Positions 1-8,982 are shown, counted from the stretch's first letter. The stretch is DNA of 64,000 bases from Flavobacterium sp. 11 (GCF_002754315.1 NZ_PEFE01000001.1:620001-684000); one strand, 5' to 3'. Translations and numbers: made by a program. Notes: generated by a model from the letters alone, not told the origin.

Positions 1-2
1 TG

Positions 3-1298
3 TCCAACAAAGAAGTTTATGTAAGAGATTCATACGTATGTTCTGATCCAAATTACAGATTAAATATTCGCGTAATCACAGAAACTCCTTGGGCAAATTT
101 ATTTTGTTACAATATGTTTTTGAGACCAGAAATGGACGAATTATCAAACTTCGACCCAGAATGGACTTTACTTTGCGTGCCTAGCTTTATGGCAGATCCT
201 GTTATAGACGGAACTCGTCAAAGCAATTTTGCAATTCTTGACTTTACTCGAAAAGTAGTTTTGATAGGCGGAACCGGTTACACAGGTGAAATGAAAAAAG
301 GGATTTTCTCTGCATTGAATTTCATTTTACCAGTTTTCAAAAACACATTACCAATGCACTGTAGTGCCAATGTTGGAAAAGACGGAGATACTGCTATTTT
401 CTTTGGATTATCAGGAACCGGAAAAACAACTTTATCTGCGGATCCAAACAGAAAATTAATTGGTGATGATGAGCATGGCTGGACTAATGAAAATACAGTT
501 TTCAACTTTGAAGGTGGTTGTTATGCAAAAGTCATCAACCTTTCTGAAGAAAACGAACCCGATATTTTTAGAGCTATAAAAAAAGGAGCAATCCTAGAAA
601 ATGTAGTCCTAAATAAAGACACTAATGAAGTTGATTTTGAAGATATTTCAATCACACAAAACACCAGAGTAAGCTATCCTATTTATCATATTGATAACAT
701 TCAGCCTGGCTCTATTGGGAAAAATCCAAAGAATATATTTTTCTTAACTGCCGATTCATTCGGAATATTGCCTCCAATCTCTAAACTTACTCCGGGGCAG
801 GCTGCATACCACTTTATTTCTGGTTACACGGCAAAAGTTGCAGGAACAGAAGCTGGAATTACAGAACCTCAGCCTAATTTTTCGGCTTGTTTTGGCGCAC
901 CATTTATGCCTTTGCACCCAACAAAATATGCTGAAATGTTGAGTAAAAAAATGAAAGATGCCAATGTAAAAGTTTGGTTAATCAATACGGGTTGGACAGG
1001 CGGTCCTTACGGAATAGGAAGCAGAATGAAATTAAAATACACACGTGCTATGATTACCGCTGCATTAAACGGAGAATTAGACGATGTGGCTTACGAAAAT
1101 CACAAAGTATTTGGAATTGCAAAACCGCAAACCTGTCCAAATGTTCCTAGTGAAATATTAAATCCAAGAAATACCTGGGAAAATCCTAAACTATACGATA
1201 AAAAAGCGGTGGAATTAGCTCAAAAGTTCAAAGCTAACTTCGCCAAATTCGAAGAATTTGCCAACGCCGAAATTATGGCAGGAGCACCATTAGCTTAA
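3..1298 (+). CDS. pckA: Phosphoenolpyruvate carboxykinase (ATP), 5' end missing
   Basis: ATP-dependent PEP carboxykinase, which converts oxaloacetate and ATP to PEP, CO2 and ADP in the cytoplasm at the gluconeogenic branch point. The frame is open from base 3, so the gene starts upstream of the window. About 431 residues are present against roughly 535 for the family, so about 100 N-terminal residues are off the edge. The P-loop GLSGTGKTTLS and the following acidic kinase-2 segment IGDDEHGW are intact, as is the C-terminal region with NTGWTGGPYG. A hairpin terminator follows 22 bp after the stop, so this is the end of its transcript. Identification is secure; the ATP-type (not GTP-type) assignment rests on the P-loop form. 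Confidence 0.97.
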   Translation, partial: SNKEVYVRDSYVCSDPNYRLNIRVITETPWANLFCYNMFLRPEMDELSNFDPEWTLLCVPSFMADPVIDGTRQSNFAILDFTRKVVLIGGTGYTGEMKKGIFSALNFILPVFKNTLPMHCSANVGKDGDTAIFFGLSGTGKTTLSADPNRKLIGDDEHGWTNENTVFNFEGGCYAKVINLSEENEPDIFRAIKKGAILENVVLNKDTNEVDFEDISITQNTRVSYPIYHIDNIQPGSIGKNPKNIFFLTADSFGILPPISKLTPGQAAYHFISGYTAKVAGTEAGITEPQPNFSACFGAPFMPLHPTKYAEMLSKKMKDANVKVWLINTGWTGGPYGIGSRMKLKYTRAMITAALNGELDDVAYENHKVFGIAKPQTCPNVPSEILNPRNTWENPKLYDKKAVELAQKFKANFAKFEEFANAEIMAGAPLA

Positions 1299-1320
1299 GT
1301 TAATATTAATTCAAAACCAA

Positions 1321-1353
1321 TAGAGCCGTTCGTAAAGAGCGGCTCTATTTTTA
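1321..1353 (+). terminator. Intrinsic terminator of pckA
   Basis: A 10-bp stem (AGAGCCGTTC pairing with GAGCGGCTCT, one G-T pair) with a 5-base loop is followed by a run of T residues. It lies just after the pckA stop codon. Confidence 0.85.
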
Positions 1354-1453
1354 TATATAAAAATCGTTAATTAAAAACATATCAACTATTTATACCAATA
1401 TTCATTTTTTGGCGTTAAATTTGCAACCATCAATCAATCAAAAAAAATCAATC

Positions 1454-2554
1454 ATGTTAAAACAATTTTTCATCCTTTGTTCCGGAGCTGACAAAGACCT
1501 TCTTGAAGGCTGTTCCGAAGGCGAACAAACCAAATACGTCGGTATTGGCGCCACTGTTTTCTTCACCGCCGTCATGGCTTTTCTTGCCAGTTCTTATGCA
1601 CTATTTACCGTTTTTGACAGTATATATCCCGCAATCGCTTTTGGTATCGTTTGGAGTTTACTTATTTTTAATTTGGACCGTTTTATTGTTTCCACTATTC
1701 GAAAAAGAGACCAGTTTGGAAGTGAATTTCTGCAGGCAACTCCTCGAATTATTTTAGCGATAATCATTGCAATAGTGATTTCAAAACCATTGGAAATTAA
1801 AATTTTCGAAAAGGAAATTAATACCGTTTTATTAAAAGAGAAAAATGCCATGGCTTTGAATAACAAAAAGGAAGTGGCGAATTATTTCAAGTCCGATTTA
1901 GACAAAAACAAAGCTGAAATAGCAGGTTTGAAATCGGAAATTACCAAGAAAGAAAAAGAAGTCAATACACTTTATGAAACGTATATCACAGAGGCCGAAG
2001 GAACTGCAGGAACCAAAAAATTAGGTAAAGGGCCGGTTTTTAAAGAAAAAATTGCCAAACATGATTTGGCCAAAAAAGAATTGGACACCTTACAAAAAAC
2101 CAACTTGGCTAAAATTGCTGAAATGGAGAAAAACACTAAAACGCTGCAAACCGATTTAGACAAGAAAGTTACCGAAACACAGCCTATTATTGATGGATTT
2201 GACGGTTTAATGGCACGAATCAACGCCTTGGATAAATTACCTTGGCTTCCTTCGTTTTTTATTATGCTCTTGTTTTTAGCCATTGAAACTTCTCCAATTA
2301 TTGCCAAATTACTTTCTCCAAAAGGTGAATACGATTATAAATTAGAAGATTTAGAAACAGCGTTAAAAGCAACAATCGAACAAGACAAATACCAACGCAC
2401 GTTGTTAGTAAAAACAAGTGCAACGATGCACGATAAAGTCTACGGAGATATTGCTGATGATAAGAAATTATATGATTTGCAACGAAAAAATGCTACTGAT
2501 TTATTAGAATTACAATCCAATAATTTTGTAGAAAAGCAGAAAAGAACTTTATAA
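1454..2554 (+). CDS. DUF4407 family membrane protein
   Basis: Integral membrane protein of the DUF4407 family; function unknown. With the ATG at 1454 it has 366 residues: three or four hydrophobic helices in the first 115 residues, a long Lys/Glu-rich predicted coiled coil (about 125-260), one further hydrophobic helix around the segment LPWLPSFFIMLLFL, and a charged cytoplasmic tail. An upstream in-frame TTG (1409) is less likely as start because the sequence around 1416-1423 (TAAATTTG) looks like a promoter -7 box. The gene stands alone between two terminators. No catalytic motif is visible. Confidence 0.85.
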   Translation: MLKQFFILCSGADKDLLEGCSEGEQTKYVGIGATVFFTAVMAFLASSYALFTVFDSIYPAIAFGIVWSLLIFNLDRFIVSTIRKRDQFGSEFLQATPRIILAIIIAIVISKPLEIKIFEKEINTVLLKEKNAMALNNKKEVANYFKSDLDKNKAEIAGLKSEITKKEKEVNTLYETYITEAEGTAGTKKLGKGPVFKEKIAKHDLAKKELDTLQKTNLAKIAEMEKNTKTLQTDLDKKVTETQPIIDGFDGLMARINALDKLPWLPSFFIMLLFLAIETSPIIAKLLSPKGEYDYKLEDLETALKATIEQDKYQRTLLVKTSATMHDKVYGDIADDKKLYDLQRKNATDLLELQSNNFVEKQKRTL

Positions 2555-2564
2555 TAAAAACAAC

Positions 2565-2597
2565 AAAACCCGACACTTAAGAGTTGTCGGGTTTTTT
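2565..2597. terminator. Bidirectional terminator
   Basis: An 11-bp perfect stem (AAAACCCGACA with TGTCGGGTTTT) has T residues after it on both strands. It separates the convergent DUF4407 gene and the PH/SHOCT gene. Confidence 0.9.
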
Positions 2598-2625
2598 ATT
2601 ATTCATTCTTTGATTCTTTTCTAAA

Positions 2626-3336
2626 CTACATATAACTTAAAATTTCTTTTTTGAAAGCATCATATTCGCCTTGTAAAATCAATCCGTTATCCAATAATTT
2701 TTTATAATTCTGTAGTTTTTCAAAAAGTTCGTCTTGTGATAAATCATTTAAAGATTTGTCTTTTGGACTTGTTGAAACGGCTTCGAATTCCTGATTTTCA
2801 GCAGAGAAATTTGGTTGTGAAATCGGCATTATTTCAGCAAAACTAGTCACCTCTTCCGTTTCCATTTCTTCGATAATTTCCACTTCTTCCATTGGAGCAG
2901 CCAGAACTTCATCCATCATGGTTGCGTTTAATACAGAACCAACTTTCAGTATATCCAATTGTTCTTTGGCATACGTAAAAATCTTTCTAGCTTGGATTTT
3001 AGGAATATAATCAATCGAAACTTCCATATTTGTTCTGGTTGTAAAAGAAAACTCTGAACCCAAGATATTTTCTTTCACAAAAGTGCCTTCAATCTCATCC
3101 CATGTGTAATCAATAAAATTCATTGAAAGTCCCAGATTTTTGGGCTGACAAATGATAATTCTTTTATTGGTCATCACAATACTATCCGGCAAAACGGTAA
3201 TCGCTGGTTTTTTTTGAACAGCAATATATCCGATTTCTTCATTTTTCATCAATAAATCACTCAATTTTGAAGCGATTTTTTCAATAGCTTTTGGGTCTTG
3301 TTCTTCGTTTAAAAACTTCTTAAATTGTTCTTTCAT
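2626..3336 (-). CDS. Bacterial PH-like / SHOCT domain protein
   Basis: Soluble 236-residue protein without a signal peptide. The N-terminal half (about 30-135) has the layout of bacterial PH-like domains seen in phage-shock and vacuolar-sorting-like small proteins (segments VMTNKRIIICQPK and YTWDEIEGTFVKE). A linker rich in acidic residues follows (about 140-195). The last 35 residues match the SHOCT oligomerisation motif, a short helical pair ending in LILQGEYDAFKKEIL. The function is not known; PH plus SHOCT proteins are usually cytoplasmic scaffolds. The ATG at 3336 is preceded by a possible -7 element (rc TACTTTTG at 3394-3401). Confidence 0.75.
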   Translation of the reverse strand: MKEQFKKFLNEEQDPKAIEKIASKLSDLLMKNEEIGYIAVQKKPAITVLPDSIVMTNKRIIICQPKNLGLSMNFIDYTWDEIEGTFVKENILGSEFSFTTRTNMEVSIDYIPKIQARKIFTYAKEQLDILKVGSVLNATMMDEVLAAPMEEVEIIEEMETEEVTSFAEIMPISQPNFSAENQEFEAVSTSPKDKSLNDLSQDELFEKLQNYKKLLDNGLILQGEYDAFKKEILSYM

Positions 3337-3405
3337 ATGATATGCTGAATTTATTTCAGTATGTGTTTGTAATTTTTATTCTGAATTCTTTCGCAAAAGT
3401 AATGC

Positions 3406-3777
3406 CTAATTTTCTAATTCTTGAATTTCACTTTGCAATTTCTTTGTTAAACTTTTGAAAACCAATTCATAGGAATGATCAATCAACTCCTTGACAAGCA
3501 CATCTTGAACTGACGCATTTATCGCAATTGTATTCCAATGGGTTTTACTCATATGAAAACCCGGCTGAATGTCATCGTATTCAGCGCGTAATTCCTGGGC
3601 GTGCTCCGGATCACATTTTAAATTGACTGACGGCTGTCCTTTTTCCCATTGACTTAAAGACGATAATGCAAACATTTTACCCCCCACTTTAAATACCAAT
3701 GTATCTTCATCAAAAGGAAAATGTTCCGTCACTCCTTTTTTAGACAAGCAATATTCGTAATATGTTTCTAAGTTCAT
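3406..3777 (-). CDS. MmcQ/YjbR family DNA-binding protein
   Basis: Small cytoplasmic protein (123 residues) of the MmcQ/YjbR family, whose members have a CyaY-like fold; the cellular role is unclear. The family signature is seen in the N-terminal LSKKGVTEHFPFDEDTLVFK, then VGGKMFAL, the strand VNLKCDPE and the C-terminal helix around LIDHSYELV. Its ATG directly abuts the TAA stop of the upstream cyclase gene, so the two are co-transcribed and probably translationally coupled. Confidence 0.88.
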   Translation of the reverse strand: MNLETYYEYCLSKKGVTEHFPFDEDTLVFKVGGKMFALSSLSQWEKGQPSVNLKCDPEHAQELRAEYDDIQPGFHMSKTHWNTIAINASVQDVLVKELIDHSYELVFKSLTKKLQSEIQELEN

Positions 3778-4554
3778 TTATGAAATTATTTTTTCATCAT
3801 TTAAAATAGCATACAAAACCGGTTTACTGGGACTCGCATCATTCTCAAAAGATGCGATTTGTAAATTCAGCAAATAATTGCCGTCTTTCACTTTGTCAGA
3901 AACAAAAATCATTTCCGTAATCGTACAATCCAATCGTGCATCAGTATTCAGATTGTTAACATCTTTTACATTCCAAAACGCTTTGTGTGCCAATAATTTT
4001 CCATCATCTTTTTCTTTATCGACACTTGGCAAATCAATCAATAAATGTTTAATACCGCTTTCGCGAATGAAACGCGCAGCATCTTCCTCCAGAAAAGGCG
4101 GGTTCGTATTGGAATATTTTAAAGATTTTTTTATTTTAAAATTCGGAAGCGTTCTAATAATTATGGCTTCAGGAGTTTTTCCGCTCAAACCGTTTTCAAT
4201 CTGATTTTTTGTTATTACCAAATCTTCTCCTTGTATTTCCGGCACAACCGAAATCAATTCTGCCAAAAAGAAAAACTGTTTCAACGACTGATTAATGCTG
4301 TAAAACTCTCGTGTAATATGCCCCAGACATTCGGTGTGCGTTCCATGTCCGTGTGGATTGAAGAAAATATTATTAAAATTAGTAGAAGATTTTCCCTCAG
4401 AAACTTTACCTATCCAATCCCCAAAAACAACGGGTTCAATTACTGGTTTGTCAATATACCAAGCAATTGGATTCTCGTCTGTATTTGTCAACGGAATCGA
4501 AATATCAATGGGTTTTGATAGGTTAACTTCGAAATTGTTGATTTTTGCTTTCAT
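3778..4554 (-). CDS. Cyclase family protein (kynurenine formamidase-like)
   Basis: Metal-dependent hydrolase of the cyclase family (PF04199), 258 residues, full length. The family metal motif HxGTHxExxxH appears as HGHGTHTECLGH near residue 90, and the N-terminal PIDISIPL is also typical. Substrates in this family include N-formylkynurenine and polyketide intermediates; the real substrate is not evident because no tryptophan catabolism genes are nearby. It is the first gene of a two-gene unit with the MmcQ-like gene. A partial second copy of its 5' end lies just upstream (4609-4671). Confidence 0.85.
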   Translation of the reverse strand: MKAKINNFEVNLSKPIDISIPLTNTDENPIAWYIDKPVIEPVVFGDWIGKVSEGKSSTNFNNIFFNPHGHGTHTECLGHITREFYSINQSLKQFFFLAELISVVPEIQGEDLVITKNQIENGLSGKTPEAIIIRTLPNFKIKKSLKYSNTNPPFLEEDAARFIRESGIKHLLIDLPSVDKEKDDGKLLAHKAFWNVKDVNNLNTDARLDCTITEMIFVSDKVKDGNYLLNLQIASFENDASPSKPVLYAILNDEKIIS

Positions 4555-4735
4555 AGTTTTTTTACCGCAAAGGTCGCAAAGGTTTACGCAAGGCTCGCAA
4601 AGTCAAATTTAAAGATTAATTTCCACGCCTTTTGACAAATAGACGACGAAATTGTTGATTTTTACTTTCATATTTTTTTTACTGCAAATGACGCAAAGAT
4701 TTGCGTAAGGCTCACAAAGTCATGATTAAAGATTA
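4515..4735. repeat. 117-bp tandem duplication covering the cyclase 5' end
   Basis: Bases about 4515-4618 and 4632-4735 are diverged copies at a fixed offset of 117 bp. Each copy contains the first codons of the cyclase gene followed by a GCAAAG-rich block (ACCGCAAAGGTCGCAAAG in copy one, ACTGCAAATGACGCAAAG in copy two) and a shared AAAGATTA. Anchor matches such as GAAATTGTTGATTTTT at 4531 and 4648 fix the register. Confidence 0.8.
4609..4671 (-). pseudogene. Vestigial 5' fragment of the cyclase gene
   Basis: A 20-codon open frame (ATG at 4671, TAA at 4609) encodes MKVKINNFVVYLSKGVEINL, which aligns with the first 20 residues of the downstream cyclase (MKAKINNFEVNLSKPIDISI). It is best read as the duplicated start of that gene, cut off by a stop. 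Confidence 0.7.
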
Positions 4736-5152
4736 TTTACAATTCGTTTTATTCCATCTTTTATCAAAACAACATTAAAATTTATAAGTAAACCTAGCTT
4801 ACAATCAGTCAATTTCAGATACGTTAATAATTGAGCAAAATGAATATCATTTAAAGCATCCACCGATTTTATTTCTAAAATCAATTTATCCTCAACAATA
4901 ATGTCAATTCGGTAACCAATCTCTAATTTTACTTCTTCATATACCAAAGGCAAGGATTTTTGTTTTACAACATTCAAACCCAATTTCTTTAGTTCATAAT
5001 ATAGACATTCTTCATAGGCGCTCTCTAATAATCCCGGTCCAAGTCCCTTATGGACTCTCAAAGCACAATCAAATACAATTCTTGATAATTCATTTTCAGT
5101 CATACTAATAAATCTTTGTGAACTTTGCGTAAACCTTTGCGAACCTTGCGGT
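4681..5152. repeat. Inverted GCAAAG-rich repeats flanking the GxxExxY gene
   Basis: A 39-bp core at 4564-4602 recurs at 4681-4719 and, in inverted orientation, at 5114-5152. By hand the 4564 and 5114 copies agree at 34 of 39 positions. The inner pair lies 6 bp from the stop and 10 bp from the start of the GxxExxY gene and so encloses it tightly. Confidence 0.8.
4726..5103 (-). CDS. GxxExxY protein
   Basis: 125-residue protein of the GxxExxY family (PDDEXK_3 fold). The name-giving motif is present as GLLESAY, followed by YEECLYYEL, and the PD-(D/E)XK-like core is DIIVEDKLILEIKSV with an upstream Glu. It is related to restriction-like nucleases, but no activity is established for the family. 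Such genes are common in Bacteroidota and are often embedded in GCAAAG-type repeats, as here, which suggests a mobile cassette. It stands between the cyclase unit and hemW, both on the same strand. Confidence 0.9.
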   Translation of the reverse strand: MTENELSRIVFDCALRVHKGLGPGLLESAYEECLYYELKKLGLNVVKQKSLPLVYEEVKLEIGYRIDIIVEDKLILEIKSVDALNDIHFAQLLTYLKLTDCKLGLLINFNVVLIKDGIKRIVNNL

Positions 5153-5159
5153 TAAATAA

Positions 5160-6293
5160 TTATTCCAAATTTAAATAAAATAAATCTGATGCAATTCCAT
5201 CTGTCAAAAACTTTCCTTTCGGTGTTGATTTCAAGATATTGTTTTCGATAAAAACTAAATCATCATTAAGAAACTTCTGTACTTGTTTATTTAGATAGTC
5301 CAAATATTCATCCCCAAATTCCGTTTTTATTCTATCCAAAGAAACGCCCCAAATCGTTCGCAAACCCGTCATAACATATTCGTTATATCGGTCAGCTGTC
5401 GAAAGAATTTCTATTTCATTGGGCAATTTGTCTTCTTTAATAGATTTTAAATAAAGAGAATTATTCGATACATTCCAACTTCTTGAAACGCCATCATAAC
5501 TATGTGCCGAAGGACCAATTCCAATGTATTTTTTCCCCAACCAATACGCTGAATTGTTCTTGGAAAAATAATTTTCCTTCCCAAAATTCGACAATTCATA
5601 ATGGATAAATCCATTTGCTTCAAGCGTTTCTACCAAAATAGCAAAATGCTCTTGGGCAACTTCATCCTTAGGAGCCGCAATTTTTCCGGTTTGTATCAGT
5701 TTATTCAAAGCGGTTTTTGGTTCCACAGTTAACGCATAACTCGAAATATGCGGAATCCCAAAGGACAATGCTGTTTCAATGTTTTGTTTCCATTTTTCGT
5801 TACTCATTCTCGGAATTCCATAAATCAAATCGAGGGAAATATTGTCAAAATATTTGGTAGCTTCTTCCAAACATTTTTTGGCTTCCGCCGAATTATGAGC
5901 GCGGTTCATCAATTGTAAATCTTCTTCAAAGAAAGACTGAATCCCAATGCTTAATCGGTTGATTTTACTTTTAGACAATTCAATTATTCGTTCGCTTGAC
6001 AAATCATCAGGATTGGCTTCCAGTGTGATTTCGGGATTTTCAATCACAGAATAATTGCTATAAACTGCAGCAATCAAAAAATTAATTTCTTCAGAAGTTA
6101 AAACACTTGGCGTACCTCCACCAAAATAAATGGTTTCGACATCTTCATTCTCAAACTCACTTTTACGCATTTGAATTTCTTTGGCAATAGCCAAAACCAT
6201 TTCTTCTTTCTTCTTCATCGAAGTCGAAAAATGGAAATCGCAGTAATGACACGCCTGCTTGCAAAAAGGGATATGAATATAGATTCCTGACAT
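5160..6293 (-). CDS. hemW: Radical SAM heme chaperone HemW
   Basis: Radical SAM protein of 377 residues, formerly annotated as an oxygen-independent coproporphyrinogen oxidase and now regarded as a haem chaperone. The 4Fe-4S ligands are Cys11, Cys15 and Cys18 in PFCKQACHYCDFHF. The residue after CD is Phe and there is no fourth Cys, which fits HemW rather than HemN. The SAM-binding YFGGGTPS motif and the C-terminal HemN_C region are present. The ATG at 6293 gives the standard length. Confidence 0.92.
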   Translation of the reverse strand: MSGIYIHIPFCKQACHYCDFHFSTSMKKKEEMVLAIAKEIQMRKSEFENEDVETIYFGGGTPSVLTSEEINFLIAAVYSNYSVIENPEITLEANPDDLSSERIIELSKSKINRLSIGIQSFFEEDLQLMNRAHNSAEAKKCLEEATKYFDNISLDLIYGIPRMSNEKWKQNIETALSFGIPHISSYALTVEPKTALNKLIQTGKIAAPKDEVAQEHFAILVETLEANGFIHYELSNFGKENYFSKNNSAYWLGKKYIGIGPSAHSYDGVSRSWNVSNNSLYLKSIKEDKLPNEIEILSTADRYNEYVMTGLRTIWGVSLDRIKTEFGDEYLDYLNKQVQKFLNDDLVFIENNILKSTPKGKFLTDGIASDLFYLNLE

Positions 6294-6357
6294 AATTAGT
6301 GGTCAGTAATCAGTGATGAGCGGTCAGTTCTACAAACTGAATACTGATAACCGACTA

Positions 6358-6912
6358 CTATTTTTTAACTCGTTCTTCGTTTTGTTTTACAAAAGCATCC
6401 CAACCCGTATAGCTTTTAGCGCCAACCACTTTTCCGGAATTGAAAAAATGACAAACTGCAGCTGCCAATCCATCGGTACTGTCAAGATTTTTAGGCAATT
6501 CTTTCAGTCCTAAAAGTTGTTGAAGCATTTTGGCAACTTGCTCTTTACTGGCGTTTCCGTTTCCGGTAATCGCCATTTTTATTTTCTTAGGCTCATATTC
6601 AGTTATAGGAATATCTCTTGAAAGTCCCGCTGCCATTGCTACACCTTGCGCACGTCCCAACTTTAGCATCGATTGTACGTTTTTACCAAAGAAAGGCGCT
6701 TCAATTGCAATTTCATCTGGATTGTGTGTATCAATCAACTCAATCGTGCGTTCAAAAATGATTTTCAGCTTTTGATAATGATTGTCGTATTTGGACAATT
6801 GCAGTTCATTCAATTGCAAAAACTCCATTTTTTTATTGACAATTTTTATCAATCCAAAACCCATAATCGTAGTTCCCGGGTCAATTCCTAATATGATGCG
6901 TTCGTTTGCCAA
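6358..6912 (-). CDS. ruvC: Crossover junction endodeoxyribonuclease RuvC
   Basis: Holliday junction resolvase, 184 residues, acting with RuvAB to resolve recombination intermediates. The catalytic acidic residues are visible: Asp11 in LGIDPGTT, Glu71 in IAIEAPFF, and Asp144/Asp147 in the C-terminal DSTDGLAAA segment. The start is a TTG (6912), since no ATG or GTG precedes LGIDPG in frame before a stop. It is divergent from the flippase-like gene, with only 23 bp between starts. Confidence 0.95.
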   Translation of the reverse strand: MANERIILGIDPGTTIMGFGLIKIVNKKMEFLQLNELQLSKYDNHYQKLKIIFERTIELIDTHNPDEIAIEAPFFGKNVQSMLKLGRAQGVAMAAGLSRDIPITEYEPKKIKMAITGNGNASKEQVAKMLQQLLGLKELPKNLDSTDGLAAAVCHFFNSGKVVGAKSYTGWDAFVKQNEERVKK

Positions 6913-6935
6913 TTTTAATTTGTTATTTTGCAGTA

Positions 6936-7880
6936 ATGATTACAATTCCACACAAAACTAAGCAATTCCTCGTACTTCTAATCAAACTTTTGATTGTGGG
7001 TGGCGCGTTTTATTTTATTTACAATCAATTGGCCAATAACGACAAACTGGATTGGCAAAAATTCATTGTTTTATTCCAGAAAAACCAATCCATTGGCGGA
7101 ATCGCGTTTATTTTGTTATTGAGTGTTTTGAATCGGTTTTTTGAAATATTGAAATGGCAAAACTTAGTCGAGTTTATCCATAAAATATCTTTGGGCGAAG
7201 CAACAAAACAAGTTCTTGGTGCATTAACCGCGGGACTTTTTACGCCAAACGGCGTGGGCGAATATGCCGGAAAAGCATTGTTTTTTGATAAATCAAACAC
7301 TAAAAAAGTGATTTTCTTGAATCTGATTTGCAACGGAATCCAAATGATATTGACTGTTATTTTTGGAATTTTCGGGTTGTTGTATTTCAATGCACAATAC
7401 AATGTAATTACTACGAAAACCGTTATGATTCTGTTTGGCATTTGTTTTTTGGCATTTGGAATCTTGTTTTCTTTGAAAAAAATAAACATTAAGGGCTATT
7501 CTATCGAAAAACTGATTCATAAGATTAACGAAATCCCAAAACCTATTCATCAAAAAAATATCTTTTTAGGCATTTGTCGTTTTCTGGTTTTTTCGCACCA
7601 ATATTACTTTTTGTTCCTGGCTTTTGATGTTGACTTACCTTATTTAATAGCCATTGCCACGATTACAAGCGTTTATTTCCTAGCTTCCTCTTTGCCTACA
7701 TTTCAGTTTTTGGACTTTGCAGTAAAAGGAAGTGTGGCTGTATATTTCTTCGGAATTCTTGGCGTAAACGAATGGATAGTAATTTTTATAACCACACTTA
7801 TGTGGTTTCTGAATGTAGTTCTGCCGGTAATAATTGGCAGTTATTATGTTTTGAATTTTAAAACTAAAAATCCAATATGA
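6936..7880 (+). CDS. Lysylphosphatidylglycerol synthase TM-region family membrane protein
   Basis: Polytopic inner-membrane protein of about 314 residues with some eight hydrophobic segments, in the flippase-like LPG synthase TM-region family (PF03706/UPF0104). The family segment GLFTPNGVGEYAGKA is present around residue 105. An in-frame TTG at 6906 would extend it by ten residues into ruvC; the ATG at 6936 is preferred. It overlaps the following glycosyltransferase gene by 4 bp (ATGA), so the pair is probably coupled and may build or move a lipid-linked saccharide; this is inference. Confidence 0.8.
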   Translation: MITIPHKTKQFLVLLIKLLIVGGAFYFIYNQLANNDKLDWQKFIVLFQKNQSIGGIAFILLLSVLNRFFEILKWQNLVEFIHKISLGEATKQVLGALTAGLFTPNGVGEYAGKALFFDKSNTKKVIFLNLICNGIQMILTVIFGIFGLLYFNAQYNVITTKTVMILFGICFLAFGILFSLKKINIKGYSIEKLIHKINEIPKPIHQKNIFLGICRFLVFSHQYYFLFLAFDVDLPYLIAIATITSVYFLASSLPTFQFLDFAVKGSVAVYFFGILGVNEWIVIFITTLMWFLNVVLPVIIGSYYVLNFKTKNPI

Positions 7881-8974
7881 TTTTTGTTTTGTACTTCGTT
7901 ATAGTCCTCTATTGCGTTGCGATTGCCTTCTTGATTTATGGTTTCACCAAAGTAAATGCTATAGATTATATTGGCTTAACGCCAAAAACAAAATTCTCGA
8001 TTATTGTTCCTTTCCGGAATGAAGCCGAAAATTTACCCATTCTATTGGAGAGTTTGTCGAAATTGAATTATCCGATGGAATTGTTCGAAGTGATTTTGGT
8101 CGATGATTTTTCTGAAGAAGCGTTTAAAATTCCAAGCTTAAAATTTAAAGTTTCGGTTATAAATAACGTCAGAGTTACGAATTCGCCCAAAAAAGATGCG
8201 ATTGTAACCGCAATGCAAATTGTAAATACAGACTGGATTATCACCACCGATGCCGATTGTGTAGTCAATGAAAACTGGTTATTGACATTGGATAATTACA
8301 TTCAGCTTCATGATGTTGCTATGATTACCGGAGCGGTAACGTATAATTGTGGTAATTCGTTTTTGCATCATTTCCAGCAATTGGATTTGGCGAGTTTACA
8401 AGGCGCAACCATTGGTAGTTTTGGCATTGATAAAGGATTTATGTGCAATGGCGCCAACTTTGCGTATACCAAATCCTTTTTTCAAGAACTGAATGGTTTC
8501 AATGGAAACGATGCAATTGCCAGTGGCGATGATGTTTTCCTGCTGCAAAAAGCGATTGCCAAATCCCCTGAAAAAGTGCATTATCTAAAATCTCAAAATA
8601 CGATTGTCACTACTAAACCTCTGAATGACTTGAAATCGTTGTTTTACCAACGCGTTCGTTGGGCATCCAAAACAAGTTCGTATCAAAGTACTTTCGGAAA
8701 AGGATTGGGACTATTAGTATTTGCGGGAAATCTGAGTTGGCTTTTCGTTCTTGGTTTTTGGGTCTTCGGTTTAACTGCTTTTCAGAATGTCTTTTTATTA
8801 TTTACTTTGAAGTTTTCAGTTGATACCGTTTTGATTTACAAATCCAATGAATTTTTAACCAAAACCAAAATACAGTATTTGATTTTGGGCAGTTTATTCT
8901 ATCCTTTTTTTAGTGTGAGCGTAGCTTTGTATTCTTTGTTTGGAAAATATGAATGGAAAGGCAGAAAATTTTAA
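7877..8974 (+). CDS. Glycosyltransferase family 2, membrane anchored
   Basis: GT2-type glycosyltransferase of 365 residues: one N-terminal transmembrane helix, a GT-A domain beginning FSIIVPFRNEAENLP, the nucleotide-sugar/metal DxD motif as TDADC (about residue 122), acceptor-site acidic residues in ASGDDVFLLQK, and the QxxRW processivity-type motif as QRVRWASK. Two or three C-terminal membrane helices follow. It overlaps the upstream flippase-like gene by 4 bp. Donor and acceptor sugars cannot be read from the sequence. Confidence 0.88.
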   Translation: MIFVLYFVIVLYCVAIAFLIYGFTKVNAIDYIGLTPKTKFSIIVPFRNEAENLPILLESLSKLNYPMELFEVILVDDFSEEAFKIPSLKFKVSVINNVRVTNSPKKDAIVTAMQIVNTDWIITTDADCVVNENWLLTLDNYIQLHDVAMITGAVTYNCGNSFLHHFQQLDLASLQGATIGSFGIDKGFMCNGANFAYTKSFFQELNGFNGNDAIASGDDVFLLQKAIAKSPEKVHYLKSQNTIVTTKPLNDLKSLFYQRVRWASKTSSYQSTFGKGLGLLVFAGNLSWLFVLGFWVFGLTAFQNVFLLFTLKFSVDTVLIYKSNEFLTKTKIQYLILGSLFYPFFSVSVALYSLFGKYEWKGRKF

Positions 8975-8982
8975 CTTACACT

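Noticed and set aside
4660-5160. CRISPR array or insertion sequence at the GCAAAG repeats
   Set aside because: Only three copies, irregular spacing, mixed orientation and no transposase or cas gene; no CRISPR array or IS element was found anywhere in the window.
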